A stretch of 64,000 nucleotides of DNA from Malus domestica (lineage: Eukaryota > Streptophyta > Magnoliopsida > Rosales > Rosaceae), in contig NC_091667.1 in assembly GCF_042453785.1 (NCBI RefSeq), positions 32,790,001 to 32,854,000 on the forward strand, given 5' to 3'. Positions 12,155-22,299 of this stretch are shown piece by piece. The stretch's first letter is position 1. Every line of letters starts with the position of its first letter. A model generated the notes under the pieces. The model had not been told where the DNA came from. It worked only from the letters and a program-made list of their open reading frames with translations, and ran no database searches. A program made the translations under genes and the position numbers.

Positions 12155-12405
12155 TGTAGAATTTTTGATGTGTATTTCATGAAGAAACAATTACAAAAGA
12201 AACATATATATAGGAAAAGAAAGTAGACATAAGCCTAACTTGCCTAACTTGCCTAACTTGCCTAACTTGCCTAATTTCCTAACTTGCCTAACTTGCCTAA
12301 TTTACACAAAGAATGTTGACTAGCCTAACTTCACTAGTCATCCAACATGTTTATTTCATGCATACATTTTAACACAAGATATGACTTGCATGCATTCTTC
12401 CAACA
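12155..12405 (-). repeat. 5' LTR of the small copia element
   Basis: 251 bp, no mismatch to the left LTR seen by eye. In element orientation it starts TGTTGGAAG and ends TTCTACA, followed by the PBS. It contains the same CTTGCCTAA 9-bp array. Confidence 0.92.
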
Positions 12406-12409
12406 CTTC

Positions 12410-12459
<50 letters not shown>

Positions 12460-12902
12460 CGTTGGTTTAAACCCTTTTAATGCATGCATAATCCATGTGG
12501 TATTTTGGTGTTTTTCTTATAACTACTTGATGCTTTTAATTTTAAGGGCTATTTTTGCACACATCATAGTATCGTCAATGATACTATGGTGAAAATACTT
12601 TGGACCAATATGTGAATTATTTTCCAGGGTAAGAGCGTCTTTTCAAGTCAAGTTTATAGATCGAAAAACTAAAAATAACTAAAAAGAAATCAAGTGAACT
12701 AATCCATCAATTACTAATAAGCTCTGACTGATTCAGATGAGAAACACAATCTCTCAATGGTAAATTTCCCTTCTTACTCTTACGTCCACTGTCGTCGTTT
12801 TCTAAAATTTGTTTGGTTTCCAAGCTACTCCGGAACAGCTACGGCTGTACCAAATATTAGTTTCATATCGATTCAAAACAGGAAAGAGAATTATATATAT
12901 AA
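12406..12902. other. Intergenic DNA with a long TA microsatellite
   Basis: A (TA)n run occupies about 12413-12457. The remainder up to the inverted-repeat element holds no gene that I can recognise. Confidence 0.6.
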
Positions 12903-13130
12903 GGGTAAAAGACTGTTTACTATCCTCATGTTTAGTGATTTTCAACATTTAGTACATCAATTTTTTTTCATCCCAGAGTCATACCTAAAGTGTTAATTTT
13001 GGGACAATTTCATACATCTGTTAGTTAAACTGTTAGTTCTCCTGTTAAGTGATGACATGGCGCCCAGGTGGACAATGACTGGGCGCCATGTGTCATTAAA
13101 AATATTAAAAAATTAATTAAATTAAAAAAA
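12903..13130 (+). repeat. Left terminal inverted repeat of the Mutator-type unit
   Basis: The arm pairs with 20209-20437. It includes the landmark TTCATCCCAGAGTCATACC and a small inner palindrome around TGGCGCCCAGG...CTGGGCGCCA, which is damaged in the right arm. Confidence 0.8.
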
Positions 13131-13139
13131 AACGAACTG

Positions 13140-13395
13140 CAACCAAGGAGAAGAAGAAGGAGGAGGAAGAAGAAGAAGAAAAAAAAATTCGAATTTGGGG
13201 AAGAAGGAGGAGGAGGAAGAAGAAGAAAAAAAAAATCGAATTGGGGAAGAAGAAGAAGAAAAAAAAATTCGAATTTGGGGAAGAAGGAACAAAAAAATTC
13301 GAATCTGGGGAAGAAGGAGGAGGAGGAGGAGGAAGAAGGAAAAAAAAATCGAAAAACTTGAATCTGGGGAAGAAGAAGAAGAAGAAGAAACAACA
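13140..13395 (+). repeat. Purine-rich strand-asymmetric tract
   Basis: Nearly 250 bases of the + strand are A and G. The tract is built from GAAGAAGGAGG runs and about four imperfect copies of a unit with AAAAAAATTCGAATTTGGGG. Long open frames exist on both strands only because of the composition. A related, shorter purine tract lies beside the right TIR at about 20100-20205. Confidence 0.85.
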
Positions 13396-14005
13396 ACAAC
13401 AACAACAAAGCCTTTTCCCACTAAGTGGGGTCGGCTATATGAATCCTAGAACGCCATTGCGCTCGGTTTTGTGTCATGTCCTCCGTTAGATCCAAGTACT
13501 CAAGTCTTTTCTTAGGGTCTCTTCCAAAGTTTTCCTATGTCTTCCTCTACCCCTTCGGCCCTGAACCTCTGTCCCGTAGTCACATTTTCGAACCGGAGCG
13601 TCAGTAGGCCTTCTTTGCACATGTCCAAACCACCGGAACCGATTTTCTCTCATATTTCCTTCAATTTTGGCTACTCCTACTTTACCTCGGATATCCTCAT
13701 TCCCAATCTTATCCTTTATCGTGTGCCCATACATCCCACGAAGCATCCTCATCTTCGCTACACCCATTTTGTGTACGTGTTGATGCTTCACCGCCCAACA
13801 TTCTGTGCCATACAACATCGCTGGCCTTATTGCCGTCCTATAAAATTTTCCCTTGAGCTTCAGTGGCCTACGACGGTCACACAACACGTCGGATGCACTC
13901 TTACACTTCATCCATCCAGCTTGTATTCTATGGTTGAGATCTCCATCTAATTCTCCGTTCTCTTGCAAGATAGATCCTAGGTAGCGAAACCGGTCACTTT
14001 TTGTG
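13389..14005 (-). mobile_element. LINE (RTE-type) 3' end fragment with TTG tail
   Basis: On the - strand this encodes the C-terminal part of a LINE reverse-transcriptase protein ([20 protein letters not shown], then [17 protein letters not shown]). It ends with a (TTG)n microsatellite tail just after AGGCTTTG, typical of RTE-clade plant LINEs. Homology to the second copy stops near 14005, where unrelated repeat sequence begins. It is 5' truncated and non-functional. Confidence 0.85.
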
Positions 14006-15606
14006 ATCTTCGCTAGATTGCTCCGGTCATTAGTGTGGATAAGTATATAAATGGATAGAGATAGGAAAGCAAACACAAGATGTACGTGGTTCACCCAGAT
14101 TGGCTACGTCCACGGAATAGAGGAGTTCTCATTAATTGTGAAGGGTTTACACAAGTACATAGGTTCAAGCTCTCCTTTAGTGAGTACAAGTGAATGATTT
14201 AGTACAAATGACATTAGGAAATATTGTGGGAGAATGATCTCGTAACCACGAAACTTCTAAGTACCGGAGTGTGGTATCATCTTGACTTGCCTTATCTGTC
14301 TCATACGTAGATGCGGCATCTTCTCTGGAAGTACTCTTCCTCCATCCAGGGGTGGTATCTGTAACTGGTGGAGATGCACAAGGTAATGTATCAATTTCAC
14401 TTGAAGCTTACTTGTAGTTTCAGGCTTGGTCAAGCACGATACAAACCATGTAGTAGGAGTCCCCCAAGTCGCCGGGCTAGGGAATCTGCTGAAAGAGGTG
14501 ACAGACAAGGTAAGCAATCAGAGCTCCGACTGATTGTTCACATTCTCCCTATCTTGCAGGCAGCATGAAGGATAAAGAGAAGAAAAATGAGAAGAGATGA
14601 TATGGGATACTTTTGCTTTTGAAGAAGTAACTTTCCACAGGCTTATTCTTGAACCGGGCTGGAGGGTTTTCTGGTTTCCTCCAGAGTATAAGGCCGACTG
14701 AAGAATTTGAGGGTCAAAACAAGTCCATCAAATCTAGAGTACGTTCGACCCTGCTGATATGGGATACTTTTGCTTTTGACAGAGTAGTGGATGTATCGGC
14801 ACGTGTGCTGTTACGCTTGTCTCCACATGCTTCCTTGTATCCTTCTCACTTGCCCTATCTGTTCCTCAGGCAGATGCGGTATCTTCCCTGGAAGCATAAG
14901 ATGTTGAAGATGAGTACTCGAGAGCAATGCCAGGTAAGTAATCAGGTAAGGGGTTCCAGGCAGTCAGTTCCTGGCTGGAAGCTTGATTCCAAGTGCTGAC
15001 TGATTGCTCTCTTTCTCCTTGTCTTGCAGGTAAGAACAAGGCCAAAGGAAATGACAGGGAAAAAGTATGATATGGGATACTCTTGCTTTTAACCCTGATG
15101 ATATGAGATATTCTTGCTCTAGTATAGCTTGTTTACAGAGGTATTATCGGGGGGAAAGAAAGCTGAATATTTCGAAAGGCTTCGTTGGGAGTGCCCTCTC
15201 AGATAAGAGAAAGGGTTGAGCATTTTTGCAGGTCTGCCTGTCCGTTAGGGATGGAGGTCGACATATATAGGAGTCTCCCTAACATCAAGTAATAATGTTA
15301 TTCCTTTACCCTGCTTGGTCATAGCACGGTAGTGGGAGCTGCCAGCTTCACATGTTTTAACTCTGTCAGAGCACTTTGAAAAAGTGGTCTGTGGTATCTG
15401 GAAAGCTGATGTTGCGTGTGAAGATTACAGACAAGCTTTATCCAAGGAGATCCAGCTCTTGAAGTTGGGAAAATGGTGCCTCTTCGGTTTTCGAACAAGC
15501 AATCCTGTCGGGGATCTGGCTCTCGAGATTCGGAGAACGATACCTCTTCGATTTTTGAGAAAGCAATCCTGCTGGGGGTCTGGCTCTCGAGATTCGGAGA
15601 GCGGTG

Positions 15607-16042
15607 TCTCTTCGATTTTTGAGAAAGTAATCATGTTGGGAGTCTGGCTCTCGAGATTCGGAGGGCGGTGCCTCTTCGATTTTGGAGCAAGCAATCTTGT
15701 TGGGAGTGTTTTCTCGAATGTGAGTAAAGGTTGGGCATGTTTGCTAGTCTACCTTGCCACGAAGCACAAAGGTTGACACACAGGGACTTTCCAATTATCC
15801 AGCAGTGGTACTGTTCCTTTACCCTCTCTTCGATTTTTGAGAAAGTAATCATGTTGGGAGTCTGGCTCTCGAGATTCGGAGGGCGGTGCCTCTTCGATTT
15901 TGGAGCAAGCAATCTTGTTGGGAGTGTTTTCTCGAATGTGAGTAAAGGTTGGGCATGTTTGCTAGTCTACCTTGCCACGAAGCACAGAGGTTGACACACC
16001 GGGACTTTCCAATTATCCAACCGTGGTACTGTTCCTTTACCC
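15607..16042 (+). repeat. Tandem duplication of a 218-bp unit
   Basis: 15607-15824 and 15825-16042 are near-identical head-to-tail copies starting TCTCTTCGATTTTTGAGAAA. A shorter related motif (TCTCGAGATTCGGAG) also occurs upstream at about 15520-15605, so the unit itself grew from a smaller repeat. Confidence 0.9.
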
Positions 16043-16365
16043 TTGTGGGTAATAATATGGTAGTTAGACCTTCAAAATTTATGTGTCTAAACTTTGTTAG
16101 TGTTGTTTCTTTGCAATTCTTTTACCCTTCTTGGTCAGAGCGATGTAGCGGGAGCTGCAAGCTTCACGTGTCTCAACTTTGTCAGAGAACTTTGGCAAAG
16201 TTATCTGTGGTACCCATGAGTTACTGTTGCGTGTGGGAAGTGGGTGATTGAACAGTACGATTCATGTGCTTTCTACTTCGCCAGAAATCTTCGACAGAAT
16301 GCCCATAATTTCCGCAAAGCTGAGTGTGCGTGTGACAGGTGCTGACAAGGCTGGAAAAGTAGGTG

Positions 16366-16574
16366 CCTCTTCGATTTCTGAGATCGGCCCTCGTGGTCTC
16401 TTAGCAGCCTAGCTTTTGAGAAAGCAAGCCTCTTCGATTTCTGAGATCGGCCTTCGTGGTCTTTGAGCAGCCCAGCTTTTGAGAAAGCAACGCCTCTTTG
16501 ATTTCTGAGATCGACCCTCGTGGTCTCTGAGTAGCCCAGCTTTTGAGAAAGCAAACGCCTCTTCGATTTCTGAA
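16366..16574 (+). repeat. Tandem repeat of a 63-65-bp unit, about 3.3 copies
   Basis: Copies start at 16366, 16429, 16493 and 16558 (the last partial). Each begins CCTCTTCGATTTCTGAG and ends near CTTTTGAGAAAGCAA. The array lies just before the unidentified ORF. Confidence 0.9.
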
Positions 16575-16712
16575 GCTTCGTCGAGTGCAGATTTTTATAG
16601 GGGCTGACATTAAGTTCCAAAGCACACTTGAATATCCACCAGTAGAAGCTCCATTCTTGTACTTCTAAGATCTTGATTTGTCCGACCTCTTCTCTCTTCA
16701 ATACCTTTGAAA

Positions 16713-17387
16713 ATGTCTGGCTCTTCCGACCATCGTTTTGACTTGAACCTTGTTGAAGAGGCAGCCCCGCCTTCTCCAGACAACATATGGCGCCCATTAT
16801 TCGTCTCCCCTACTGGTCTTCTTACCGTTGGGGATTCCGTGATGAAGAATGATATGACCGCTGCGGTAGTGGCCAGGAACCTTCTCACTCCCAAAGATAA
16901 CATACTACTTTCCAAACGGTCTGATGAGTTGGCTGTTAAAGATTCTCTGGCTCTCAGTGTTCAGTGTGCAGGTTCTGTGTCTAATATGGCCCAACGCCTA
17001 TTTGCTCGAACCTGCCAAGTTGAATCATTGGCGGCTGAAGTGATGAGTCTCAAACAAGAGATTAGAGGGCTCAAGCATGAGAATAAACAGTTGCACCGGC
17101 TCACACATGACTATGCTACAAACATGAAGAGGAAGCTTGACCAGATGAAGGAATCTGATGGTCAGGTTTTACTTGATCATCAGAGATTTGTGGGTTTGTT
17201 CCAAAGGCATTTATTGCCTTCGTCTTCTGGGGCTGTACCGCGTAATGAAGCTCTAAATGATCAACCTCTGATGCCTCCTCCTTCTAGGGTTTTGTCCAGT
17301 ACTGAGGCTCCGAATGATCCCCCTCCGGTGCCTTCTCTTTCTGGGGCTCTACCGACTGCTGAGACTTCTCCTAAGCAACCTTTGTGA
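16713..17387 (+). CDS. Unidentified 224-aa coiled-coil protein in a repeat element
   Basis: I do not recognise a characterised family. The ATG at 16713 is the first true ATG of the frame and follows the AAA of a good plant context. The N-terminus has an FDLNLVEEAAPPSP stretch. Residues about 95-150 have heptad-like spacing (VESLAAEVMSLKQEIRGLKH), consistent with a coiled coil. The C-terminal 60 residues contain three imperfect Pro-rich repeats (around PSSSGAVPRNEALNDQP). The FDLNL motif resembles an EAR-like LxLxL pattern, but this may be chance. It lies in a high-copy-looking block with tandem arrays upstream, so an element-encoded accessory or Gag-like role is the most cautious reading. Frame integrity suggests recent activity or selection. 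Confidence 0.5.
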   Translation: MSGSSDHRFDLNLVEEAAPPSPDNIWRPLFVSPTGLLTVGDSVMKNDMTAAVVARNLLTPKDNILLSKRSDELAVKDSLALSVQCAGSVSNMAQRLFARTCQVESLAAEVMSLKQEIRGLKHENKQLHRLTHDYATNMKRKLDQMKESDGQVLLDHQRFVGLFQRHLLPSSSGAVPRNEALNDQPLMPPPSRVLSSTEAPNDPPPVPSLSGALPTAETSPKQPL

Positions 17388-17644
17388 AGGCTCCCTCTTG
17401 TTTGTTTATTTTGACTCAAGTATATGTACATATTTGTAACTTATCGGGGATATCAATAAATAAGCTTTCCTTCATTTCAACGTATTGTGTTAAATACACC
17501 AAAGCCTTCTTCGCTAAGTTCTTTGAATTTTCTTTTGTTGAAGCTTGTATGTTGAAGCTTTGTGAGTGAAGCATGTAGGTTGAGGTAGTAGTGTTCCCTT
17601 AATTTCCCGAGTGAGGAAAACTTCTCGGTTGGAGACTTGGAAAA

Positions 17645-20100
17645 TCCAAGTCACTGAGTGGGATCGGCTATATGAATCTTAGAACGCCATTGTGTTCTGT
17701 CCTATGTCATGTCCTCCGTTAGATTCAAGTACTCTAAGTCTTTTCTTAGGGTCTCTTCCAAAGTTTTCCTAGGTCTTCCTCTACCCCTTCGGCCCTGAAC
17801 CTCTGTCCTATAGTCGCATCTTCTAATCGGAGCGTCAGTAGGCCTTCTTTGCACATGTCCAAACCACTGTAACCGATTTTCTCTCATCTTTCCTTCAATT
17901 TCGGCTACTCCTACTTTACCCCGGATATCCTCATTCCTAATCTTATCCTTTCTCGTGTGCCCACACATCCAACGAAGCATCCTCATCTCCGCTACACCCA
18001 TTTTGTGTACGTGTTGATGCTTCACCGTCCAACATTCTGTGCCATACAGCATCGCCGGCCTTATTGCAGTCCTATAAAATTTTCCCTTGAGCTTCAGTGG
18101 CATACGGCGGTCACACAACACGCCGGATGCACTCTTCCACTTCATCCATCCAGCTTGTATTCTATGGTTGAGATCTCCATCTAATTCTCCATTCTTTTGC
18201 AAGATAGATCATAGGTAACGAAAACGGTCGCTCTTTGGTATTTCTTGATCTCCGATCCTCACCCCTAACTCGTTTTGGCTTCCATTTGCACTGAACTTGC
18301 ACTCCATATATTCTGTCTTTGATCAGCTTAGGCGAAGACCTTTAGATTCCAACACTTCTCTCCAAAGGTTAAGCTTTGCATTTACCCCTTCCTGAGTTTC
18401 ATCTATCAACACTATATCGTCTGCGAAAAGCATACACCAAGGAATATCATCTTGAATATGTCCTGTTAACTCATCCATTACCAACGCAAAAAGGTAAGGA
18501 CTTAAGGATGAGCCTTGATGTAATCCTACAGTTATGGGAAAGCTTTCGGTTTGTCCTTCATGAGTTCTTACGGCAGTCTTTGCTCCTTCATACATATCCT
18601 GTATAGCTTGGATATATGCTACTCGTACTCATTTCTTCTCTAAAATCCTCCAAAGAATGTCTCTTGGGACCCTATCATACGCTTTTTCCAAATCTATAAA
18701 GACCATGTGTAAATCATTTTTCCCATCTCTATATCTTTCCATCAATCTTCGTAAGAGATAGATTGCCTCCATGGTTGAGCGCCCTGGCATGAACCCGAAT
18801 TGGTTGTCCGAAACTCGTGTCTCTTGCCTCAATCTATGCTCAATGACTCTCTGCCAAAGCTTCATTGTATGACTCATTAGCTTAATACCCCTATAGTTCA
18901 TGCAATTTTGTACATCGCCCTTATTCTTGTAGATAGGCACCAAAGTGCTCATTCGCCACTCATTTGGCATCTTCTTCGTTTTCAAAATCCTATTGAAAAG
19001 GTCAGTGAGCCATGTTATACCTGTCTCTCCCAAAACTTTCCACACTTCGATTGGTATATCGTCTGGGCCTACTGCTTTTCTATGCTTCATCTTCTTCAAA
19101 GCTACAACCACTTATTCCTTCCGGATTCTACGATAAAAAGAGTAGTTTCTACACTCTTCTGAGTTACTCAACTCCCCTAAAGAAGCACTCCTTTCATGTC
19201 CTTCATTGAAAAGATTATGAAAATAACCTTTCCATCTGTCTTTAACCGCGTTCTCTGTGGCAAGAACCTTTCCATCCTCATCCTTGATGCACCTCACTTG
19301 GTTTAGGTCTCTTGTCTTCTTTTCCCTTGCTCTAGCTAGTTTATAGATATCCAACTCTCATTCTTTGGTATCTAGTCGCTTATACATATCGTCATAAGCC
19401 GCTAACTTAGCTTCTCTCACAGCTTTCTTCGCCTCTTGCTTCGCTTTTCTATACCTTTCACCATTTTCATCGGTCCTATCCTTGTATAAGGCTTTACAAC
19501 ATTCCTTCTTAGCCTTCACCTTTGTTTGTACCTCCTCATTCCACCACCAAGATTCCTTTTGGTGTGGGGCAAAGCCCTTGGACTCTCCTAATACCTCTTT
19601 TGCTACTTTTCGGATACAACTAGCCATGGAATCCCACATTTGGTTAGCTTCCCCCTCTCTATCCCACACACACTGGGTGATTACTTTCTCTTTGAAAATG
19701 GCTTGTTTTTATTCTTTTAGATTCCACCATCTAGTCCTTGGGCACTTCCAAGTCTTGTTCTTTTTTCTCACTCTTTTGATATGTACATCCATCACCAACA
19801 AGCGATGTTGATTAGCCACGCTCTCTCCTGGTATAACTTTGCAATCCTTACAAGTTATACGATCCCCTTTCCTCATTAGAAGAAAATCTATTTGTGTTTT
19901 TGACGACCCACTCTTATAGGTGATCACATGTTCTTCTCTCTTCTTAAAGAAGGTGTTGGCTAAGAAGAGATCATATGCCATTGCAAAATCCAAGATAGCT
20001 TCCCCATCCTCGTTTCTCTCCCCAAAACCATGGCCACCATGAAAACCTCCATAGTTGCATGTCTCCCTGCCCACGTGTCCATTTAAATCTCCTCCTAAAA
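17645..20100 (-). mobile_element. LINE (RTE-type) endonuclease-RT element, decayed
   Basis: Reading on the - strand, about 20098-19709 is the C-terminal half of an EEP endonuclease (GDLNGHVGRE, YKSGSSKTQIDFLL, QHRLLV). 19669-19112 is the linker. 19111-18629 and 18595-18323 are the reverse transcriptase ([38 protein letters not shown] with the catalytic FADD). 18202-17702 is the C-terminal region shared with the fragment at 13.4-14.0 kb. Several stop codons and frameshifts separate these frames. The endonuclease start and the TTG tail are both missing, so the copy is 5' truncated and has lost its own 3' end. Confidence 0.88.
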
Positions 20101-20208
20101 GAAAAAAAAAATCAAACTGCAACCCAGAAGAAGAAAGGAGGAGGAAGAAGGAGAAGAAGAAGAAAGAAGGAAGAATCTGGGGAAGAAGAAAGAGAAGAAG
20201 ATTTTTTT

Positions 20209-20437
20209 TTTTTAAATTTAATTAATTATTTTAATATTTTTTAATTTCACATGGCGTTCAGTTATTGTCCACATGGATGCCACATCATCATTTAACGGGA
20301 GAACTAATAATTTGACTAACGGATGTATGAAACTGTCCCAAAATTAACACTTTAGGTATGACTCTGGGACGAAAAAAAATTGATGTACTAAATGTTGAAA
20401 ATCACGAAACATGAGGGTAGTAAACAATCTTTTGCCC
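20209..20437 (-). repeat. Right terminal inverted repeat of the Mutator-type unit
   Basis: Inverted partner of 12903-13130, ending AAACAATCTTTTGCCC immediately before the TATATATAA target duplication. The inner side runs into a purine-rich tract and poly-T. Confidence 0.8.
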
Positions 20438-20446
20438 TATATATAA

Positions 20447-20850
20447 ACTGTAGGTCCTTCCTTTTGACAGCACCAAGATTTCATGAACCGTTACCCTTTC
20501 CTGAATGCATCAATGACAGGAACTCATGAAGAATAGAGCTTTTGGATGCGGTATCTTCGGAACTGGAATCAAGGTGATAGAAGGGTTGTACAGCAAGAGG
20601 AAGAAACTTGCCGGCACTTAAACTGATGTAAAAAAAATCACTAGTTTAAAGTTTAAGCGAGCTACGCAATATGCAGTCAATCTTCTCCATCTAGTCTGTC
20701 CTCCAGATGATTATAGTTTTCACGTTGGGCTTCAGTATATAGATGTCCACTATGTACTAAAGAGAGCTATATCAGCTTCGACTTATAGAGTACGCCACCC
20801 AAAGAGCTTTAAAGCAATAAAATTTTGAAAAACTTCAACTAACTAGAAGT
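20447..20850. other. Unassigned sequence beside the duplicated segment
   Basis: No full gene is seen. A short + strand frame near 20475-20530 reads PRFHEPLPFPECINDRNS then stop, and looks exon-like. I cannot assign it. From about 20805 onward the sequence matches that at about 62690. Confidence 0.35.
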
Positions 20851-21185
20851 CTATATTGTTTCAGTAACTTTCCGGATCCGATCTATAACTACAGGAACAT
20901 CCTCTGGAGTCAAAGTAGTAAAATAACATCTGAACCATCCTGGTTCTATGCAGTGGCAGGCTGACCCAGAGTCACATTGATCTTGGGAATGTTCAACAGC
21001 TTATCCCATAACTCGAGTTCCCCTTTCTCACCAAAGGAGAGAATTAACCCACTGATCATATCAGCCCAACAGTATAAACCAGCACTAATCTTTGCACACT
21101 TGATATCGGTCACGCCCTTTTTTCGTGCGTCCGCTACATGCATTTGCAGTTCAGTCACTCTCCTTTTCCATGCGTGTACACGCAC
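20851..21185 (-). pseudogene. ACS10/ACS12-like aminotransferase, terminal exon only
   Basis: On the - strand the frame reads [20 protein letters not shown], then [19 protein letters not shown] one-base loss near 20958 shifts the frame, after which the other frame reads [20 protein letters not shown] and [17 protein letters not shown], stop at 20851. This is the C-terminal end of the ACC-synthase-like aminotransferases ACS10/ACS12 (PLP-dependent fold type I). A splice acceptor CAG lies at 21186-21188 just before the exon. No upstream exons are found, so this is a fragment. A second, differently decayed copy lies at 62744-63010. Confidence 0.78.
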
Positions 21186-21343
21186 CTGATAGAAAAAAAA
21201 AATTCGTACATGGCGTTAGCATGACATCATGCTGACATTAGTATGTTCGAAACGTAAGATTGGGCTTATTATTGGGCTTATTTTGCTTTTGGATGGACTT
21301 TGCATGGCCCACCAGTTGCCCTTGCAAAATTGGACCGCTGTAA

Positions 21344-22299
21344 CACGTTTACGTACCTGTAATCGGGACCAATTTACGGAATTGGATTCCGATTACGGGA
21401 TACACCTTATTTTATGTAATCGTAGGGAATCAAAATACATGTGGGATCTACACACATTAAGTAATCCAACTCCTCATTTTGGAGGAATTGGACTCCTTAC
21501 ATAAGGGAAGTAATTGAATTCCTGGACTGGTGGGGAATCCAGAATCGACTTCTTTTATCAATTCTGCCTTCACTTGGTTTTTATTATTCCAATACTACCC
21601 TTCATGTCCTTCACCACCCATCTCACTCACAACCATTCTCCTCCCTCTCCATTTCCTTTCTCCATCACCCTTCTTCATCACTACTGCACAACCAATACCA
21701 TGCCCAGGCCACATAACATTTGCAACCCAAATTCGTCATATTGCCTCACCCCCACTACCTGATATGACTGTCGAATCACTTTGCCCAAAAACCACCAATT
21801 GATTCCATAGCACCAAAACCTGAGAAAGAAATAGGCATAAGCAAACGAATTTCTTCGAATTCCTAGGTTCTTTCTTTTGCGGGGTTGGAAGGTCTTGACA
21901 GCTCCGAAGGTTTCTGGGTTCTTTCTTCTGCAGGGTAGGAAGATGAATGTGGCTAGGATTTTGGCTTTTAATTAGATTATAATATAACACAATAAATCAA
22001 GAATGGACATTTTAACTCTACTTTAATTAAATAAATAAAAATTTCTAATTAAAATGTTTTTAGACATAAATATAGAATAAACAAAAAACAATGACAATTT
22101 AGTAATCATATTGATTTCTATTCCGATTCAGATGAATTAGTAAACTACTTAGTTTCATTCCTATTCCGATTCATGAACATTTAAGTAAACAACGTCGACA
22201 AGAATTTGATTTTGACTCCTCTTCATTTCAATTCCCCCTCAACTCAATTCATCCTCAATCAGATTCCTCTTATTTTGATTACAGTTACGTAAACATGCC
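21344..22299. mobile_element. MITE-like insertion of about 0.96 kb with TIRs
   Basis: The left end CACGTTTACGTACCTGTAATC and the right end GATTACAGTTACGTAAACATG are imperfect inverted repeats. The paralogous locus near 63232 runs straight from AATTGGACAGCTG into GAAATGATTAAATGG, which is an empty site. The TIR sequence and a possible TAA at the left edge suggest PIF/Harbinger, but the target duplication is not clean. The interior has no coding sequence. Confidence 0.7.

Larger units (their letters stand above)
10788..12405 (-). mobile_element. Complete non-autonomous Ty1/copia element, internally deleted
   Basis: Two 251-bp direct repeats with TG...CA ends (10788-11038 and 12155-12405) flank a 1116-bp interior. 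The 5-bp target duplication CTTCC lies at 10783-10787 and 12406-12410. A primer-binding site complementary to initiator Met tRNA (GCTCTGATACCA on the + strand) abuts the right LTR, and a polypurine tract abuts the left LTR, so the element reads on the - strand. The interior has the gag start joined directly to the RNase H end; zinc knuckle, protease, integrase and RT are gone. I found no difference between the LTRs by eye, so the insertion looks recent. Because gag and the cis signals are intact, mobilisation in trans by a full-length relative is plausible but inferred. Confidence 0.92.
14030..17640 (+). mobile_element. Repeat-rich element of unknown class with a coiled-coil ORF
   Basis: The block interrupts or separates the two LINE fragments. 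It contains several copies of GATATGGGATACTTTTGC (about 14599, 14756, 15068), two tandem arrays (15607-16042 and 16366-16574) and one ORF (16713-17387). I found no LTR pair, RT, integrase or transposase in it. Its edges are guesses: the left is where LINE homology ends, the right is where it resumes after CCGAGTGAGGAAAACTTCTC. It could be a large non-autonomous LTR-type derivative, but nothing shown here proves a class. Confidence 0.45.
12903..20437. mobile_element. Mutator-type unit with long TIRs, carrying nested elements
   Basis: The stretches 12903 to about 13130 and about 20209 to 20437 are inverted copies of each other, roughly 85-90 percent alike by eye. Both start GGG(T/C)AAAAGA(C/T)TGTTTACTA. 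They are flanked by a perfect 9-bp duplication TATATATAA (12894-12902 and 20438-20446). Long TIRs plus a 9-bp target duplication are the hallmark of Mutator-like elements. The TSD is low-complexity, so it is weaker evidence than a mixed sequence would be. No MURA transposase is visible. The interior holds a purine-rich tract, two LINE fragments and a repeat-rich block, so the unit is a non-autonomous composite. Confidence 0.7.

Noticed and set aside
13025..13489. Overlapping frames of about 80-127 codons on both strands
   Set aside because: They are translations of a purine-rich repeat (poly Lys/Glu or Phe/Leu/Ser) and exist only because of the composition.
15384..16251. Several 87-130-codon frames in the tandem-repeat block
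   Set aside because: The same translation recurs because the 218-bp DNA unit is duplicated; composition and lack of domains argue against coding.
20475..20530. Exon-like PRFHEPLPFPE frame as the missing TPX2 C-terminus
   Set aside because: It is too short to assign, and no linked TPX2 exon is found at this copy.
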